Notes: generated by a model from the sequence alone, not told the origin. DNA of 64,000 nt from Streptomyces venezuelae (GCF_008642315.1 NZ_CP029192.1:2046001-2110000); one strand, 5' to 3'; positions 8,195-18,363 are shown, numbered from the stretch's first letter. Made by a program: numbers and translations.

Positions 8195-9706
8195 TCACCG
8201 GCCGTCCCGCCCCGTCACCCGTACGTACACCACCGCTCCCCCGGTCCGCAGTACCGGCTCGTACCCGACCGCGAGCATGCGCCGCAGGGCGGGGACGCGG
8301 TCCGGGGCGAAGGGCTTGCCGCGTGAGTCGTCGACGACGACCGCCGGGGGGTGGCTGCGCAGCTCCTCGCGGAAGACCGGCCAGGCGCCGTCGACCGCGT
8401 ACTTCTCCCCCACCTGGGGCCCGTTCCTGCCGCCGCTGTAGTTGGTGAGCAGTCCGGCCGTGAGGTAGCGGCTGGCGGGGGCGCGGTCGGCGAGCCAGTA
8501 CGCCTCGGGGTGTATGCCCCAGAACAGTACGCGGTCGTCGGGCGCCGTGCGGTCCCTGACGGCCTCCGCGAGGCGGGTGGCGTGGGCCAGTTCGGGACGG
8601 GGCGCGAGCAGGCCCCATCCGAGGAACACGGCGCACGCGCAGCCGGAGACGACGATCGCGCGGGCCGTCCGTTCGCGCGGCAGGATCTGCAGGGCGGCCG
8701 TGCCCAACAGGGCGAGCGGCGGCATGAGTTGCAGGTAGTAGTGGCCGAAGAAGTGGAAGCCGAGCAGGACGGCGGCCACGGACGAGGCGAGCCAGAGCCA
8801 GAGTTCGGGTGCGCCGGTGCGGGCGATGCGCAGGACGCGTACGACGGGCGCGACGATCCCCGCGCAGGCCGCCGCGAGGACCGCGGCGTTCACCAGGCCG
8901 CGGCCCAGTACGTGGAGTTCGGAGCCGGTGAAGGAGGCGTAGGCCCCCGAGCCGGTGACCGTCCAGAACAGGAAGCCCGTGGGTGTCGTCAGGAGGGCCG
9001 CGGCGAGGACGGGCACGCCGAGGCCCGCCGCGAGGCGCACCGTGTCGCGGCGGTGCGCGCCGGCCCGCCACAGCAGCCAGCCGACCGGGAGCAGGACCGC
9101 TCCCCCGGTCTGTTTGGCGAGGAACGCGCAGGCCACCGCGGTGCCCGCGGCTCCCCAGCGGCGCCGGTCGGCGCACCACATGGCGGCGGCCGTGCACGGC
9201 AGCATGAAGACTTCGAAGGCGGCGGCCTGGGTGTCCTCCGGGTTGAGACCGATGGAGATCAGGAAGTACAGCACGCCGGCCGTGCGCCCCGCCCCGTCGC
9301 CCCAGCGCCGCCGGGCCAGCGAGACGAGGAGTACCGCCGTCAGGAGCTGCGCGGCGACCGCGAGCACCTTGAGCGGCAGGAGCGAGCCGTCGCCGAAGAG
9401 CGCGAAGGCGCCCGCGTACAGCCAGGGAACGAGCGGCGGCTTGCGGTCGACGACGGTTTCGTAGAGCGCGCCGCCGTGCGCAAGCATCCGCGCCTGCACG
9501 GCGAGGTACCCCTCGTCGGGGTTCCACAGCGGCCACCGGAAGGAGGGCAGCCGGGTCACGCACGCGAGGGCGGCGAGCAGCGGCAGCAGGCGGGCCCAGT
9601 AGGCGTGGGGGTGCCGGGCACCGCCGTCGGCGCCGTGCTCCTTTCGCGGGCCCGGTACCCGGAGGTGGCGTACGGAGCGCAGTGGCGCCGAGGGCGGCGC
9701 GAGCAT
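8195..9706 (-). CDS. GT39/ArnT-like integral membrane glycosyltransferase
   Basis: A 503-residue polytopic membrane protein with about ten hydrophobic helices. The first periplasmic loop holds FRWPLWNPDEGYLAVQAR, including the Asp-Glu pair typical of GT-C enzymes such as protein O-mannosyltransferase and ArnT, then DRKPPLVPWLY. GFHFFGHYYLQLMPPLAL is also characteristic. Family members move a sugar from a polyprenyl phosphate donor to protein or lipid outside the membrane; the acceptor here is unknown. The start lies 9 bases after the upstream permease gene, so they are probably co-transcribed. Confidence 0.75.
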   Translation of the reverse strand: MLAPPSAPLRSVRHLRVPGPRKEHGADGGARHPHAYWARLLPLLAALACVTRLPSFRWPLWNPDEGYLAVQARMLAHGGALYETVVDRKPPLVPWLYAGAFALFGDGSLLPLKVLAVAAQLLTAVLLVSLARRRWGDGAGRTAGVLYFLISIGLNPEDTQAAAFEVFMLPCTAAAMWCADRRRWGAAGTAVACAFLAKQTGGAVLLPVGWLLWRAGAHRRDTVRLAAGLGVPVLAAALLTTPTGFLFWTVTGSGAYASFTGSELHVLGRGLVNAAVLAAACAGIVAPVVRVLRIARTGAPELWLWLASSVAAVLLGFHFFGHYYLQLMPPLALLGTAALQILPRERTARAIVVSGCACAVFLGWGLLAPRPELAHATRLAEAVRDRTAPDDRVLFWGIHPEAYWLADRAPASRYLTAGLLTNYSGGRNGPQVGEKYAVDGAWPVFREELRSHPPAVVVDDSRGKPFAPDRVPALRRMLAVGYEPVLRTGGAVVYVRVTGRDGR

Positions 9707-9715
9707 CCGGGGCGA

Positions 9716-11209
9716 CTACCGTGCGTCGTTCGCGTGCGGGTCGCGCTGGTGCAGCCGGCTGTGCGAGCGCCCGTACACGAAGTAGATGACGACGCCGAGG
9801 ACCATCCAGACGCCGAACCGCAGCCAGGTCTCCGCGGGCAGGTTCAGCATCAGCCAGAGCGACGCGAGGACGGAGAGGATCGGCACGAAGGGCACCAGCG
9901 GGGTGCGGAAGGCGCGCGGCAGGTCGGGGCGCTGTTTGCGGAGCAGGATGACGCCGAGGGCGACGACGACGAAGGCGAACAGAGTGCCGATGTTGACCAG
10001 TTCGGCGAGTTCGTCGATGGAGGTGAAGCCGGCGACGACGGCGACGATCACGCCGAGCAGGATCGTGGAGCGGTAGGGGGTGCCGAACTTCGGGTGGACC
10101 TTGGAGAAGGTCTTCGGCAGCAGGCCGTCGCGGCTCATGGCGAAGAACACGCGGGTCTGGCCGAGCAGCAGGATCATGCAGACGGAGGTGAGTCCGACGG
10201 CCGCGCCGAAGCTGATCACACCGGACCAGAAGGGGTGCCCGACGGCTTTGAAGGCGTCCGCGAGCGGGGCGTCCGTGGAGAGGTCGGTGTACTTCTGCAT
10301 GCCGGTGACGACGACGGAGACGGCGACGTAGAGGATCGTGCAGATGAGCAGCGAGCCGAGGATGCCGCGGGGCACGTCGCGCTGCGGGTCGCGGGTCTCC
10401 TCGGCGGCGGTCGCGACGATGTCGAAGCCGATGAACGCGAAGAAGACCACGGCGGCCGCGGTGAAGATGCCCATGACGCCGAAGTGCGAGGGCGTGAAGC
10501 CGAAGAGCAGCTGGACCAGCGGCGCGGTGATGCCGCCGCCGCCCTCGACGTGCTCGGTGGGCGGGATGAACGGGTCGTAGTTGGCGCCCGTGACGAGGAA
10601 CGCGCCGACGATGATGACGAGGAGCACCACGGTGACCTTGACGGCGACGATGACGTTGGTGACCCGCGAGGAGAGCTTCATTCCGGCGACCAGGATGCCG
10701 GTGAGGACGAGCACGAGGACGGCGGCGAGCAGGTCGAAGCCGAACTGTCCCTCGTGCGTCCCGCTCAGCGCCTGCGGCAAATGCATCCCCGCGGTGTCGA
10801 GCAGCGAGCGCAGATAGCCGGACCAGCCGACGGCGACCACCGCGCAGCCGAGCGCGAGCTCCAGGATCAGGTCCCAGCCGATGATCCAGGCGGGGAATTC
10901 GCCGAGTGAGGCGTACGAGAAGGTGTACGCGGATCCGGCGACCGGCACGGTCGACGCGAACTCGGCGTAGCAGAGCGCCGCGAGGGCGCAGACGAGCCCG
11001 GCGACGACGAAGGCGAGGGCGACCGAGGGCCCCGCCGTCTCCTTGGCGATCTTTCCGGTCAGCACGAAGATGCCGGTGCCGATGATGACGCCGACGCCGA
11101 AGACCGTGAGGTCGAGGGCGGACAGCGACTTCTTGAGCGCGTGCTCCGGTTCCTCGGTGTCCTTGATGGACTGCTCGACGCTCTTCGTCCTGAAGAGGGT
11201 GCTGCTCAC
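9716..11209 (-). CDS. APC-family amino acid permease
   Basis: A 497-residue, 12-helix cationic-amino-acid-transporter type permease. The first helix carries the substrate-binding motif GVGVIIGTGIFVLTG, and FAFIGFDIVATAAEE in the sixth helix region is typical of CAT/YfnA proteins. The GTG start at 11209 is chosen because GGGAGG precedes it by 7 bases; the longer in-frame start at 11338 lies inside the dxs terminator. It is followed closely by the GT39-like gene. Substrate not predictable, probably basic or branched amino acids. Confidence 0.85.
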   Translation of the reverse strand: MSSTLFRTKSVEQSIKDTEEPEHALKKSLSALDLTVFGVGVIIGTGIFVLTGKIAKETAGPSVALAFVVAGLVCALAALCYAEFASTVPVAGSAYTFSYASLGEFPAWIIGWDLILELALGCAVVAVGWSGYLRSLLDTAGMHLPQALSGTHEGQFGFDLLAAVLVLVLTGILVAGMKLSSRVTNVIVAVKVTVVLLVIIVGAFLVTGANYDPFIPPTEHVEGGGGITAPLVQLLFGFTPSHFGVMGIFTAAAVVFFAFIGFDIVATAAEETRDPQRDVPRGILGSLLICTILYVAVSVVVTGMQKYTDLSTDAPLADAFKAVGHPFWSGVISFGAAVGLTSVCMILLLGQTRVFFAMSRDGLLPKTFSKVHPKFGTPYRSTILLGVIVAVVAGFTSIDELAELVNIGTLFAFVVVALGVILLRKQRPDLPRAFRTPLVPFVPILSVLASLWLMLNLPAETWLRFGVWMVLGVVIYFVYGRSHSRLHQRDPHANDAR

Positions 11210-11280
11210 GGGCGTACCTCCCACGCTTGTCGTCCTCGACATGATCGAGAGGCCGAGTACCCCGTAAGCGCCGGGACGGG

Positions 11281-11338
11281 CCCATTCACGCGAATGGGCC
11301 GGTTCCACCACCCGTACAGGGTGATGTGACCGGCCCAT
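11281..11338 (-). terminator. Compound hairpin terminator downstream of dxs
   Basis: Two alternative stems overlap: CCCATTC/GAATGGG (11281-11298) and the longer ATGGGCCGGT (11294-11303) pairing with ACCGGCCCAT (11328-11337), with an inner CACCC/GGGTG stem. It sits 30 bases after the dxs stop. Confidence 0.75.
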
Positions 11339-11368
11339 CGGCGGTGCGTGTCGACGTCGGCGCGTGGC

Positions 11369-13300
11369 TCAGTCGCGGGCGGGCTCCACGGAGTCCACGG
11401 CGGACGCGGTGTTCCGCTCGTACCGTCCGTCGAGCTTGGCGACCAGGCCCGTGACCTGACGGGAGATGTCCGGGGCGGTCAGGCCGATCTCGGCCATGAT
11501 CTCCTTGCGGGAGGCGTGGTCGAGGAAGCGCGGCGGGATGCCGAAGTCGCGCAGCGGCACGTCGACGCCCGCGTCGCGAAGAGCCTGTGCGATCGCCGAG
11601 CCGACGCCGCCCGCGCGGGAGTTGTCCTCGACGGTGACGACGACGCGGTGCTGCTCGGCGAGCGGCGCCATGGCCTCGTCGACGGGCTTGACCCAGCGCG
11701 GGTCGACCACGGTCGTGGTGATGCCCTGCTTGTTCAGGAGGTCGGCGATCTCCAGGCACATCGGGGCGAGCGCGCCGACGGAGACGAGCAGGACGTCCGG
11801 CTTGTTCGTGCCCGCCTTGCGCAGCACGTCCATGCCGCCGACCTTGCCGACGGCCTTGACCGCCGGGCCGACCGCGCCCTTCGAGTAGCGCACCACGGTC
11901 GGGGCGTCGTCGACCTCGACGGCCTCGCGCAGCTGGAGGCGGACCTGGTCGGCGTCGCGCGGCGCGGCGATCCGCAGCGTCGGCACGCACTGCAGGATCG
12001 ACATGTCCCACATGCCGTTGTGCGAGGCGCCGTCCGTTCCGGTGACGCCCGCCCGGTCCAGGACGAAGGTGACGCCGCACTTGTGCAGCGCCACGTCCAT
12101 CAGGAGCTGGTCGAAGGCGCGGTTGAGGAAGGTCGCGTACACCGCGAAGACGGGGTGCAGGCCGCCCGCGGCGAGGCCGGCGGCGGAGACCGCGGCGTGC
12201 TGCTCGGCGATGCCCACGTCGTAGACCCGGCCGGGGAACTCCTCGGCGAACTTCTTCAGGCCGACCGGCTGCAGCATGGCCGCGGTGATCGCGACGATGT
12301 CCTCGCGCTCGTGGCCGAGCTTGACCATCTCCTCACCGAAGACGGAGGTCCAGTCCATGCCGGCGGCGGCGATGGGCAGGCCCGTGTCGGGGTGGATGGG
12401 GCCGATGCCGTGGAAGTGGTCGGCCTCGTCCTGCTCCGCGGGCTGGTAGCCGCGGCCCTTCTCGGTGAGGCAGTGCACGATGACCGGGCCGCCGAAGCGC
12501 TTGGCGCGCTGCAGGGCGGACTCCAGGGCCTCGACGTCGTGGCCGTCGATCGGGCCGACGTACTTCAGGCCGAGGTCCTCGAACATGCCCTGCGGGGCGA
12601 TGAAGTCCTTCAGGCCCTTCTTGGCGCCGTGCAGGGTCTCGTAGAGCGGCCTGCCCACGACGGGCGTGCGCTCCAGGAAGTCCTTCCCGCGGGCCAGGAA
12701 GCGCTCGTAGCCGTCGGTGGTCCGCAGCGTCGCCAGATGGTTGGCGAGGCCACCGATCGTGGGGGCGTAGGACCGCTCGTTGTCGTTGACGACGATGACG
12801 AGGGGGCGGTCCTTGGCGGCGGCGATGTTGTTGAGCGCCTCCCAGGCCATGCCGCCGGTCAGCGCGCCGTCACCGATGACGGCGACGACGTGGTCGTCCT
12901 TGCCGCGGACCTGGTTGGCCTTGGCGAGGCCGTCGGCCCAGCCGAGGACGGTGGAGGCGTGGCTGTTCTCGATCACGTCGTGGTCGGACTCGGCGCGCGA
13001 GGGATAGCCGGAGAGGCCGCCCTTGCTGCGCAGCTTGGTGAAGTCCTGGCGGCCGGTGAGCAGCTTGTGCACGTAGCTCTGGTGGCCGGTGTCGAAGAGG
13101 ACCTTGTCCTGCGGGGACTCGAAGACCCGGTGCAGGGCGATGGTGAGCTCGACGACGCCGAGGTTCGGCCCGAGGTGGCCGCCGGTCTTGGCTACGGCGT
13201 CGACGAGGAAGCCGCGGATCTCTCCGGCCAGCTGGTTCAGCTCCTCCGGGCTGAGACGGTCCAGATCGCGCGGTCCCGTGATGCGGGTCAGCAGCGGCAC
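11369..13300 (-). CDS. dxs: 1-deoxy-D-xylulose-5-phosphate synthase
   Basis: A 643-residue thiamine-diphosphate enzyme joining pyruvate and glyceraldehyde 3-phosphate, the first step of the MEP isoprenoid pathway. The TPP motif runs from GDGALTGG to [18 protein letters not shown] holds the catalytic glutamate, and the transketolase C-terminal domain closes the protein. Length is normal. The GTG start has AAGGAGG five bases upstream. It is a single-gene unit bounded by hairpins on both sides. Confidence 0.96.
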   Translation of the reverse strand: MPLLTRITGPRDLDRLSPEELNQLAGEIRGFLVDAVAKTGGHLGPNLGVVELTIALHRVFESPQDKVLFDTGHQSYVHKLLTGRQDFTKLRSKGGLSGYPSRAESDHDVIENSHASTVLGWADGLAKANQVRGKDDHVVAVIGDGALTGGMAWEALNNIAAAKDRPLVIVVNDNERSYAPTIGGLANHLATLRTTDGYERFLARGKDFLERTPVVGRPLYETLHGAKKGLKDFIAPQGMFEDLGLKYVGPIDGHDVEALESALQRAKRFGGPVIVHCLTEKGRGYQPAEQDEADHFHGIGPIHPDTGLPIAAAGMDWTSVFGEEMVKLGHEREDIVAITAAMLQPVGLKKFAEEFPGRVYDVGIAEQHAAVSAAGLAAGGLHPVFAVYATFLNRAFDQLLMDVALHKCGVTFVLDRAGVTGTDGASHNGMWDMSILQCVPTLRIAAPRDADQVRLQLREAVEVDDAPTVVRYSKGAVGPAVKAVGKVGGMDVLRKAGTNKPDVLLVSVGALAPMCLEIADLLNKQGITTTVVDPRWVKPVDEAMAPLAEQHRVVVTVEDNSRAGGVGSAIAQALRDAGVDVPLRDFGIPPRFLDHASRKEIMAEIGLTAPDISRQVTGLVAKLDGRYERNTASAVDSVEPARD

Positions 13301-13419
13301 CCGTGCCTCCTTGCAGTAGAGCTGAGATGTGCTGTTCGAGCGTTGCCGGGTCTGTCGAGTCTAATGTTCCGCGGCTGAGGCACGCGTCCGGGAGGCGTTT
13401 TCCCCGGCCAAACGGAGAT

Positions 13420-13469
13420 CCCCGCGCCCCTTCAGGGGCGCGGGGAACTGCGCGACCAGCCACAATCGG
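13420..13469. repeat. Dispersed Streptomyces GC hairpin element / terminator of xylFGH
   Basis: Perfect stem CCCCGCGCCCC / GGGGCGCGGGG (13420-13445, TTCA loop) followed by AACTGCGCGACCAGCCAC. This exact combination is, from memory, one of the most common intergenic repeats in Streptomyces genomes. Here it lies between xylH and dxs, 30 bases after xylH ends, and can act as the operon terminator. Confidence 0.75.
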
Positions 13470-13500
13470 CGCGCGGCCGAGAAGACCGCTCAGGGGAACG

Positions 13501-14805
13501 CTACGCGCGCCCCGCGGACTTCTGCGTACGGCGCGAGACGGAGTCGATGACCACCGCGGCGAGCAGGACCGCACCGGTGATCATGTACTGGATCTCGCTG
13601 GCCATGCCGAGCATGTTCAGGCCCTGCTGGATGGACTGGATCACCAGCATGCCGAGGAGCGCGGACCACACCTTGCCGCGGCCGCCGAAGAGGCTCGTGC
13701 CGCCGATGACCGCCGCGGCGATCACCATCATCAGCGTGTTGCCGCCGCCCAGGCTCTTCGTGGCGCCGCCCGAGAGGCTGGCGATGAAGAGGCCGCCGAA
13801 GGCGGCGAGCATGCCGGAGATGCCGAAGACGATGATCCGGACGCGGTCCACGTTGATGCCCGCGCGCCGCGCGGCCTCCGCGTTGCCGCCGACCGCGAAG
13901 ACCTGGCGGCCGAAGGTGGTGCGCCGGGCCACGAAGTCCGCGATCACCAGGACGGCGAGGAAGAGCACCAGGGCCAGCGGCAGGCCGCGGGCGCCCTGCG
14001 GCTCGTTCAGCTCGTACGCAGCGCCGCCCGCGAGGACGGCGACGACGGCGGTGCGCAGGACGATCTCGCTGACCGGCCGGGACGGGAGCCCGGCGGTCTT
14101 GCGGCGCTTGCTGTCGAGGAGCAGGGAGCCCGCGTAGGCGATGATCGCGACGGCCGCGAGGCCGTACGCCGCGCCCTTCTCGGCGAAGAAGTGACCGGTG
14201 AGGTCCTCGACGACACTGCCCTCGGGCGTGTTGATGCTGCCCTCGCCGCCCATCAGCCAGATCTGCAGACCGCTCCAGCCGAGGAAGCCCGCGAGGGTGA
14301 CCACGAAGGCGGGCACGCCGATCTTGGCGAAAAAGAACCCGTGCAGACAGCCGATGACCGCGCCGGACGCGATGGCGATGAACACCGAGAGCCAGTCGTT
14401 CAGCTCGTGTGTGACGCTCAGCACGGCCCAGACGGCCGCGCCCATGCCGGCCACCGAACCGACCGACAGGTCGATCTCGCCGAGGAGCAGGACGAAGACG
14501 ATGCCGACGGCCATGATGCCGAGGCCGGAGGTGAAGACAGCGATGTTCGCGAGGCTGCTCGCGTCCAGGAAGTGCTCGTTCTTCATCTGGAAGATGATCG
14601 CGATGACGATCAGACCGACCACGACGGGCAGCGAGCCGAGCTCACCGCCGCGCATCTTGCGCTTGAACTCGGTCCAGTAGCCGGCGAGGCCCTCCTCGCG
14701 GACGAGGAGGCGCGGGTCGACCGCGGCGGACGGCGCGGCGGAGGGCTCGGCCTCGGGCGGCGGCGCGTCGGCGGGGGCCTTGGGGGTCTTGGCGAGGTCG
14801 CTCAC
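13501..14805 (-). CDS. xylH: Xylose-type ABC transporter permease XylH
   Basis: A 434-residue permease of the BPD_transp_2 (ribose/xylose) family with about ten to twelve helices. The family signature LLGEIDLSVGSVAGMGA is present. An N-terminal Pro/Ala-rich cytosolic tail of about 45 residues precedes the first helix. The GTG start at 14805 overlaps the stop of the ATPase gene (GTGA), which fixes the start even though the frame stays open further upstream. It forms the membrane channel with XylG. Confidence 0.9.
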   Translation of the reverse strand: MSDLAKTPKAPADAPPPEAEPSAAPSAAVDPRLLVREEGLAGYWTEFKRKMRGGELGSLPVVVGLIVIAIIFQMKNEHFLDASSLANIAVFTSGLGIMAVGIVFVLLLGEIDLSVGSVAGMGAAVWAVLSVTHELNDWLSVFIAIASGAVIGCLHGFFFAKIGVPAFVVTLAGFLGWSGLQIWLMGGEGSINTPEGSVVEDLTGHFFAEKGAAYGLAAVAIIAYAGSLLLDSKRRKTAGLPSRPVSEIVLRTAVVAVLAGGAAYELNEPQGARGLPLALVLFLAVLVIADFVARRTTFGRQVFAVGGNAEAARRAGINVDRVRIIVFGISGMLAAFGGLFIASLSGGATKSLGGGNTLMMVIAAAVIGGTSLFGGRGKVWSALLGMLVIQSIQQGLNMLGMASEIQYMITGAVLLAAVVIDSVSRRTQKSAGRA

Positions 14806-15593
14806 TTTGCGTCCTCCTTCGTCGCCGTGGCCGTACGCGCCTTGCGGCGGGTCACGGCGTTGTCCGTGGCGCCGGTGATGGCGGCGATGATCTCTTCGTT
14901 GGTGGTGTCGGCGACGGTGAACGTGCCGTTGTTGCGGCCGAGCCGCAGCACCGCGACGCGGTCCGCGACGGCCTTCACGTCGGCCATGTTGTGGCTGATG
15001 AGGATGACGCCGTGGCCGCGCTCGCGCAGCCGCTCGACCAGGTCGAGGACCTGGGCGGTCTGCTCCACGCCGAGCGCCGCGGTCGGCTCGTCGAGGATGA
15101 CGACCTTGGGGTCGCCGACCAGGGCGCGGGCGATGGCGACGACCTGGCGCTGGCCGCCGGAGAGCGCCGCGACGGGGATGCGGACGCTGGGGATGCGGAT
15201 GGAGAGGGTGTCCAGGAGCTGCTTGGCCCGCTTCTCCATCTTGATCTCGTCGAGGACGGAGGCCGTCTTCAGTTCGCTGCCGAGGAACAGGTTGGCGACG
15301 ACGTCGAGGTTGTCGCAGAGGGCCAGGTCCTGGTAGACGGTGGCCACGCCGAGGTTCTGGGCGTCGTGCGGGCGTCCGATGCGGACCCCCTTGCCCTCCC
15401 ACTCGATGGTCCCGTCGTCGATCGGGTGAACGCCCGAGATCGTCTTGACGAGAGTGGACTTGCCGGCGCCGTTGTCGCCGACGAGGGCGACCACCTCACC
15501 GGTGTGGATCTCGAGGTCTACGTCCGTGAGCGCCTGTACGGCGCCGAACCGCTTGGAGACCCCGCGCAACGCCAGCACGGGCGTAGCGGACAC
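14802..15593 (-). CDS. xylG: Xylose-type ABC transporter ATPase XylG (single-domain)
   Basis: A 263-residue ATPase with Walker A GDNGAGKST, signature LSGGQRQV, Walker B VVILDEPTAALG and the switch His of ISHN. Classical E. coli XylG has two ATPase domains; this one has a single domain, as in Streptomyces and FrcA-type systems. The GTG at 15593 is chosen because AAGGAG lies 9 bases upstream; an ATG three codons earlier would leave no spacing. Its stop overlaps xylH. Confidence 0.9.
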   Translation of the reverse strand: MSATPVLALRGVSKRFGAVQALTDVDLEIHTGEVVALVGDNGAGKSTLVKTISGVHPIDDGTIEWEGKGVRIGRPHDAQNLGVATVYQDLALCDNLDVVANLFLGSELKTASVLDEIKMEKRAKQLLDTLSIRIPSVRIPVAALSGGQRQVVAIARALVGDPKVVILDEPTAALGVEQTAQVLDLVERLRERGHGVILISHNMADVKAVADRVAVLRLGRNNGTFTVADTTNEEIIAAITGATDNAVTRRKARTATATKEDAK

Positions 15594-15795
15594 GTGAATC
15601 ATCTCCTTCGCCGCCTGACCGGCGGGGAATGGTGGTGCGTCAAGGGCAAGTCAGGTGCCCGCCCCCCGTTTGCGGGGCGGTTTGTCGGGGCGGGCACCGG
15701 ACCGGTACTGAAGCCGTCTCTCACGGGGGCCGGGGAGCGCTCTCGCGCGGCCCGTGGGCCTCGTCTCGTAGAGACGGATTTACCGCAAGCGGGCG

Positions 15796-16893
15796 TTACT
15801 TGATACCCGCGGCGTCGCACGCCTTCTTGTACTGGGCGGTGCAGATCTCGCTGACCTTGTAGACCTTGTCCTTGACGATCGTGTCCGCGACCTCGTTCTT
15901 GGTGATCGCCTGCGCGTCGTAGAGCTTGGCCGGGATGCCCTTGAAGTCGCCGCTGAGCGAGTCGACCTTGCGGTCGGTGATCGCGTCGATGTCCTTGCCC
16001 TGGAGCAGGCGGACGGCGATCTCGGCGGTGGTCTCGGCCTCCGGCTTGATCTGCTTGTAGATCGTGTAGTCCTGGTCGCCGCTCAACATGCGCTGCACGC
16101 CCGCGAGTTCGGCGTCCTGGCCGCCGACCGGGACCTTGATGCCGCGCTGCTTGAGGGCGGTGATCACGCCGCCCGCCATGCCGTCGTTGGCGGCGTAGAC
16201 GCCCTGGATGCCGTCCTTGCCGAGCTTGTCGATCGCGGAGGCCATCTTGCGGTTCGCCTCGTCCGGCGACCAGTCCGGGATGTCCTGCTCGTAGACGATC
16301 TTCTTGACCTTCTTGTCGAGCACCGAGTGGGCGCCCTTCTTGAAGAAGGGGGCGTTCGGGTCGGTCGGCGAGCCGTTGATCATGACTACGTTGGCGTCCT
16401 TGGCGTCGGAGCCGAGCGCCTTGACCATGGCCCCGCCCTGGAGGCGGCCGATCTTCTCGTTGTCGTAGCTGACGTAGGCGGCGAGCGGGCCCTCGGCGAG
16501 GCGGTCGTACGCGACGACCTTCACGCCCTGCTTGTCGGCCTGCTTGACCCAGGACTTGGTCGACTTGTAGTCGACCGCGTCCAGGATGATCACCTTGACG
16601 CCCTGGGTGACGAGGGCGTCGAACTGCTTCTTCTGGGTCTCGATGTCCTGGGCCGCGTTGTTGTACTTGACCTTGCAGTCCGAGCAGAGCTCTTCGATCT
16701 TGTCCTCCATGAAAGGACGGTCGAAGGTCTCGTAGCGCGTGGTCTTGTTCTCGGGGAGCAGCAGACCGATGGTCTTGTTGTCGCCGCCGCTGCCCTTGTC
16801 GTCGCCGTCGCCTGCCTTGCCGCATGCGGTCATGGCGAGTGCCATCGAAACCGCGGCCGTGCCTATGACGACGCGACGCGTCATTGCGTTCAT
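15796..16893 (-). CDS. xylF: Xylose-type periplasmic-binding lipoprotein XylF
   Basis: A 365-residue substrate-binding protein with a twin-Arg/hydrophobic leader and lipobox AMTAC, then a Peripla_BP_4 domain (TIGLLLPENKTTRYE, DAVDYKSTKSW, GVYAANDGMAGGV, GGQDAELAGVQ). It captures the sugar, probably xylose, at the cell surface. The ATG at 16893 has GGGAGG eight bases upstream. The 202-base gap to xylG contains no other gene; higher expression of xylF than of the membrane genes is the usual reason for such a gap. A Rok7B7-like box lies upstream. Confidence 0.9.
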   Translation of the reverse strand: MNAMTRRVVIGTAAVSMALAMTACGKAGDGDDKGSGGDNKTIGLLLPENKTTRYETFDRPFMEDKIEELCSDCKVKYNNAAQDIETQKKQFDALVTQGVKVIILDAVDYKSTKSWVKQADKQGVKVVAYDRLAEGPLAAYVSYDNEKIGRLQGGAMVKALGSDAKDANVVMINGSPTDPNAPFFKKGAHSVLDKKVKKIVYEQDIPDWSPDEANRKMASAIDKLGKDGIQGVYAANDGMAGGVITALKQRGIKVPVGGQDAELAGVQRMLSGDQDYTIYKQIKPEAETTAEIAVRLLQGKDIDAITDRKVDSLSGDFKGIPAKLYDAQAITKNEVADTIVKDKVYKVSEICTAQYKKACDAAGIK

Positions 16894-16968
16894 GGTGGGG
16901 TGCCTCCCTGACGAGGCCGCGTCGTTGCGGCCGAGGTGGCTCGAAGTCAACTCGGCCGCCACACCAGC

Positions 16969-16981
16969 GTCAAGGAGTAAA
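16969..16981 (-). promoter_or_regulatory. Rok7B7-box-like site upstream of xylF
   Basis: Minus-strand TTTACTCCTTGAC fits every position of the consensus TTKAMKHSTTSAV that I recall for Rok7B7. It lies about 76 bases before the xylF start, inside a small dyad AAGGA-GTAAA-TCCTT, in the only intergenic space between rok7B7 and xylF. Confidence 0.65.
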
Positions 16982-17015
16982 TCCTTAACGAGATGACAAC
17001 GGTGCCATGCGTTAT

Positions 17016-18215
17016 CTAAGTGAAGGCAGGTGCACCCGCAGGCATCGATCCGTCCAAAAGGGTTGAATCGCCCATCTCGCTGAGTGCGAGGGCCAGCGCG
17101 CCCAGCACTTCGGCGCGGCCGCCGAGCGCGCCGGGCAGCACGGACAGCTGACGCGCGGCGCTCGGGATCGCGTACCGCCCGACCGACTCCCTGATCGGTC
17201 CGAGCACCAGCTCACCGGCCTCCGCGAGGTCACCGCCGAGCACGACACGGGAGGGGTTCAGGAGGTTGCAGAGGTTCGCGACGCCGCTGCCGATGTGCCG
17301 CCCGACGTCGGCGATCACGCGCCGGCACCCCGGGTCCCCGTCGCGCGCGAGGCCGACCACGCGCTCCATGGTCAGATCGGTGCCGTGGCTCGAGGTGAGC
17401 AGCGGCAGGACGTAGCGGGCGGCGGTGAAGGTCTCCAGGCAGCCGCGGTTGCCGCAGCGGCAGACGGGGCCCGATTCGTCGAGCGTGATGTGCCCGATCT
17501 CGCCCGCGGTGCCGCCGGGGCCCCGGTAGATCCGGCCGCTGATCACGAGGCCCGCGCCGACTCCGCTGGCGACCTTGATGTACGCGAGGTCCTTGACGCC
17601 GCGGCCGCTGCCCCAGACCAGCTCGCCGAGCGCGCCCAGGTTGGCGTCGTTGTCGACGTGCACGGGCACGCCGAGGCGGCCGCCCAGCTCCTCGGCGGGC
17701 TTGGTGCCGGTCCAGCCCGGCAGGATCGACGTCGAACCGAGCGTGCCGGACTCCACGTCGATGGGTCCGGGCACGCCGAGCCCGACTCCGGCGATCTTCG
17801 TGCGGTCCACCCCGGTGGCCTCGATCAGCCGGGTGACGAGCTGCTCGGCCCGGTCGAAGCCCTGCGCGGCGGACGCGTCGACGTCCAGCGGCTCGGACTC
17901 CTCGGCGAGGACCTGGTGGGCGAGGTTGCCGACGGCGACGCGCAGGTGCGTGTGGCCGAAGTCGACGCCGATGACGATGCCCGCGTCACCGCTGAGCGAG
18001 ACGCTGCGGGCCCGCCTGCCGCCCGCCGAGGTGGGTGTGACCTCGACCGTTCCGCCGTCCTTGAGCTCGCGCACGATGTTGGAGACCGTCGCGGCCGACA
18101 GGCCCGTCGTCCTCGCGATCTCGGCCTGCGTGAGCGACCCGGCGAGGCGCACGGCGCGCACGACCCGCTCCAGATTGGCCCGGTGCAGAGACGACTGCGA
18201 CCCCGGAGTCTCCAT
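17016..18215 (-). CDS. rok7B7: ROK-family regulator Rok7B7
   Basis: A 399-residue ROK repressor. A winged helix-turn-helix occupies about 15-65 (TQAEIARTTGLSAATVSNIV), followed by a sugar-kinase-like domain with GVDFGHTH, GVGLGVPGPID and the zinc motif CRCGNRGCLE. In S. coelicolor the orthologue (SCO6008, as recalled) sits directly upstream of xylFGH, controls xylose uptake and affects carbon repression and antibiotic output. Position and orientation here are the same. The kinase-like domain probably senses a sugar or sugar phosphate rather than phosphorylating it. Confidence 0.88.
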   Translation of the reverse strand: METPGSQSSLHRANLERVVRAVRLAGSLTQAEIARTTGLSAATVSNIVRELKDGGTVEVTPTSAGGRRARSVSLSGDAGIVIGVDFGHTHLRVAVGNLAHQVLAEESEPLDVDASAAQGFDRAEQLVTRLIEATGVDRTKIAGVGLGVPGPIDVESGTLGSTSILPGWTGTKPAEELGGRLGVPVHVDNDANLGALGELVWGSGRGVKDLAYIKVASGVGAGLVISGRIYRGPGGTAGEIGHITLDESGPVCRCGNRGCLETFTAARYVLPLLTSSHGTDLTMERVVGLARDGDPGCRRVIADVGRHIGSGVANLCNLLNPSRVVLGGDLAEAGELVLGPIRESVGRYAIPSAARQLSVLPGALGGRAEVLGALALALSEMGDSTLLDGSMPAGAPAFT

Positions 18216-18363
18216 TGACTCTCACCCTTTGCCCTCATTCGGGCGGCGCGTGGCCCCCCGTGACGCCGGTCTCGGAAACGGGTACCGGGCCATGTACAAG
18301 TTGTGAACTCCAAACTCCGCTGAAGGAGCTGCCGCAGTCAAGTCGTTGACGGAAATCGAGACC

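Noticed and set aside
8351..10909. 852-residue plus-strand open frame
   Set aside because: Antisense to the GT39-like and permease genes, which have clear domains; composition is Arg/Glu/Gly-rich as in shadow frames.
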